A DNA stretch of 7,027 bases from Deltaproteobacteria bacterium. GTDB lineage: Bacteria; Desulfobacterota; DSM-4660; Desulfatiglandales; Desulfatiglandaceae. Of the stretch, positions 6,322 to 7,027 are shown in pieces (within the stretch, counting starts at the first letter, position 1; the number at the start of each line of letters is the position of its first letter). Below the pieces are notes generated by a model that saw only the letters and a list, made by a program, of their open reading frames with translations, was not told the origin of the DNA and did no database searches. The stretch is taken from contig DREN01000210.1 of NCBI GenBank assembly GCA_011051075.1, positions 1 to 7,027 on the forward strand. Reading direction: 5' to 3'. Made by a program: the position numbers and the translations under genes.

Positions 6322-7020
6322 ATGATCCAGCTATTTGACCTGTCGAAGAATTTCGGACCCAACGTTGCCCTGAATAATGTCAACTTGAGAATCCACCGGG
6401 GGGAATTCGTTTTTGTGACCGGCCCCAGCGGAGCGGGAAAAACCACCCTTCTCAGACTGATCTTCGGATCTGAAAAACCCGCCAGCGGGTACCTGCTGAT
6501 AAATTCAATCAACCTCAACAGGATCAGCAGGTCAAAGCTCGATCTCCTGCGCCGTAAAATCGGTTTTGTTTTCCAGGACTTTAAGCTGCTTTCAAAAAAA
6601 ACAGTGTTTGAAAACGTGGCCATTGCCCTGGAAGTAATGGGGCTCAGGCCCAGGTTTATCAGGAAAAAAACCCATCAGACACTTAGATTGGTGGGGCTGT
6701 CCCATAAAGAGAAGGCCTATCCCCTTTCCCTGTCCGGCGGAGAACAGCAAAGGGTTGCAATCGCAAGGGCGGTGGTGAAAGATCCCCTGATCCTCCTGGC
6801 TGACGAGCCCACCGGAAACCTGGACCCCCAATTAACCATGGAGATAATGGAACTGTTCAGGGGGATACACAGGCGGGGAACCACCGTGGTTGTGGCTACC
6901 CACAGCAGGGAACTGCTGAAAGATACAGACTTTAGGGTAATCGTTCTCCATAATGGAAAGATATCCGGGGACACGCCGTCAAGGGTCCCCGCAGGAGGGG
7001 CCGATCGCTCAAACATATAG
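6322..7020 (+). CDS. ftsE: Cell division ATP-binding protein FtsE
   Basis: The 232-residue ABC ATPase has all motifs in order: Walker A GPSGAGKT (residues 34-41), Q-loop Q85 in FVFQDFKLL, signature LSGGEQQR (137-144), Walker B LILLADE (156-162), D-loop GNLD (165-168) and switch histidine H194. The FVFQDFKLL region and overall length (E. coli FtsE is 222) fit FtsE better than LolD or MacB-type ATPases. FtsE binds the membrane protein FtsX; in known systems the pair activates cell-wall hydrolases at the septum through EnvC-like or PcsB-like partners. It is cytosolic and peripheral to the inner membrane. The start ATG at 6322 has only a weak upstream site (CCGGTA), which may reflect translation coupled to the tolC-like gene 36 bases before. 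The stop lies seven bases from the window end, so ftsX is expected but unseen. The C-terminal tail (about residues 216-232) is not conserved. Confidence 0.93.
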   Translation: MIQLFDLSKNFGPNVALNNVNLRIHRGEFVFVTGPSGAGKTTLLRLIFGSEKPASGYLLINSINLNRISRSKLDLLRRKIGFVFQDFKLLSKKTVFENVAIALEVMGLRPRFIRKKTHQTLRLVGLSHKEKAYPLSLSGGEQQRVAIARAVVKDPLILLADEPTGNLDPQLTMEIMELFRGIHRRGTTVVVATHSRELLKDTDFRVIVLHNGKISGDTPSRVPAGGADRSNI

Positions 7021-7027
7021 ACTTCCA

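Noticed and set aside
1..7027. CRISPR arrays, transposases, toxin-antitoxin pairs or phage genes
   Set aside because: I scanned both strands by eye and saw no regularly spaced repeats, no transposase or integrase motifs and no paired small genes of those kinds.

Overview
The window looks like chromosomal DNA of a Gram-negative, probably anaerobic bacterium of the deltaproteobacterial / Desulfobacterota type. A TolC-family outer-membrane protein implies an outer membrane. A B12-dependent-type radical SAM enzyme next to a ferredoxin-nitroreductase fusion is typical of anaerobes. The small helical protein and a decayed DUF3313-like gene also recall that group. The taxonomic call is inference from gene content and moderate-to-high GC; no rRNA is present.

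Layout. Positions 1-270 (minus) hold the N-terminal 90 codons of ribF, cut by the window edge, with a possible 46-codon leader ORF just upstream. Positions 456-601 (plus) hold a tRNA-Leu(CAG) with its own promoter. A perfect 21-bp hairpin at 606-655 separates it from a convergent minus-strand operon and can terminate both. That operon (3622 down to 708) encodes a cobalamin-binding-type radical SAM protein, a ferredoxin-nitroreductase fusion, and a 177-residue protein of unknown function. It starts from a well-formed sigma70-type promoter at 3797-3825 with a leader of about 170 nt.

Positions 3831-4890 hold no intact gene. They contain a decayed DUF3313-like gene (minus, about 4619-4076) that has lost its N-terminus and carries a +1 shift in a nine-base G tract, plus about 270 bp of unassigned sequence. 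On the right, a plus-strand unit begins at a TTGACA promoter: a TolC-family outer-membrane protein (4960-6285), then ftsE (6322-7020). ftsX would be expected just past the window edge.

How the genes may work together. The radical SAM, ferredoxin-nitroreductase and unknown protein are probably co-transcribed and could form a small anaerobic modification pathway; the substrate cannot be read from sequence. TolC next to FtsE places an outer-membrane channel gene in a cell-division / envelope-remodelling transcription unit. Nothing here is convincingly a wholly new system. The best leads are the three-gene redox operon, the G-tract frameshift and the unexplained segment beside it.
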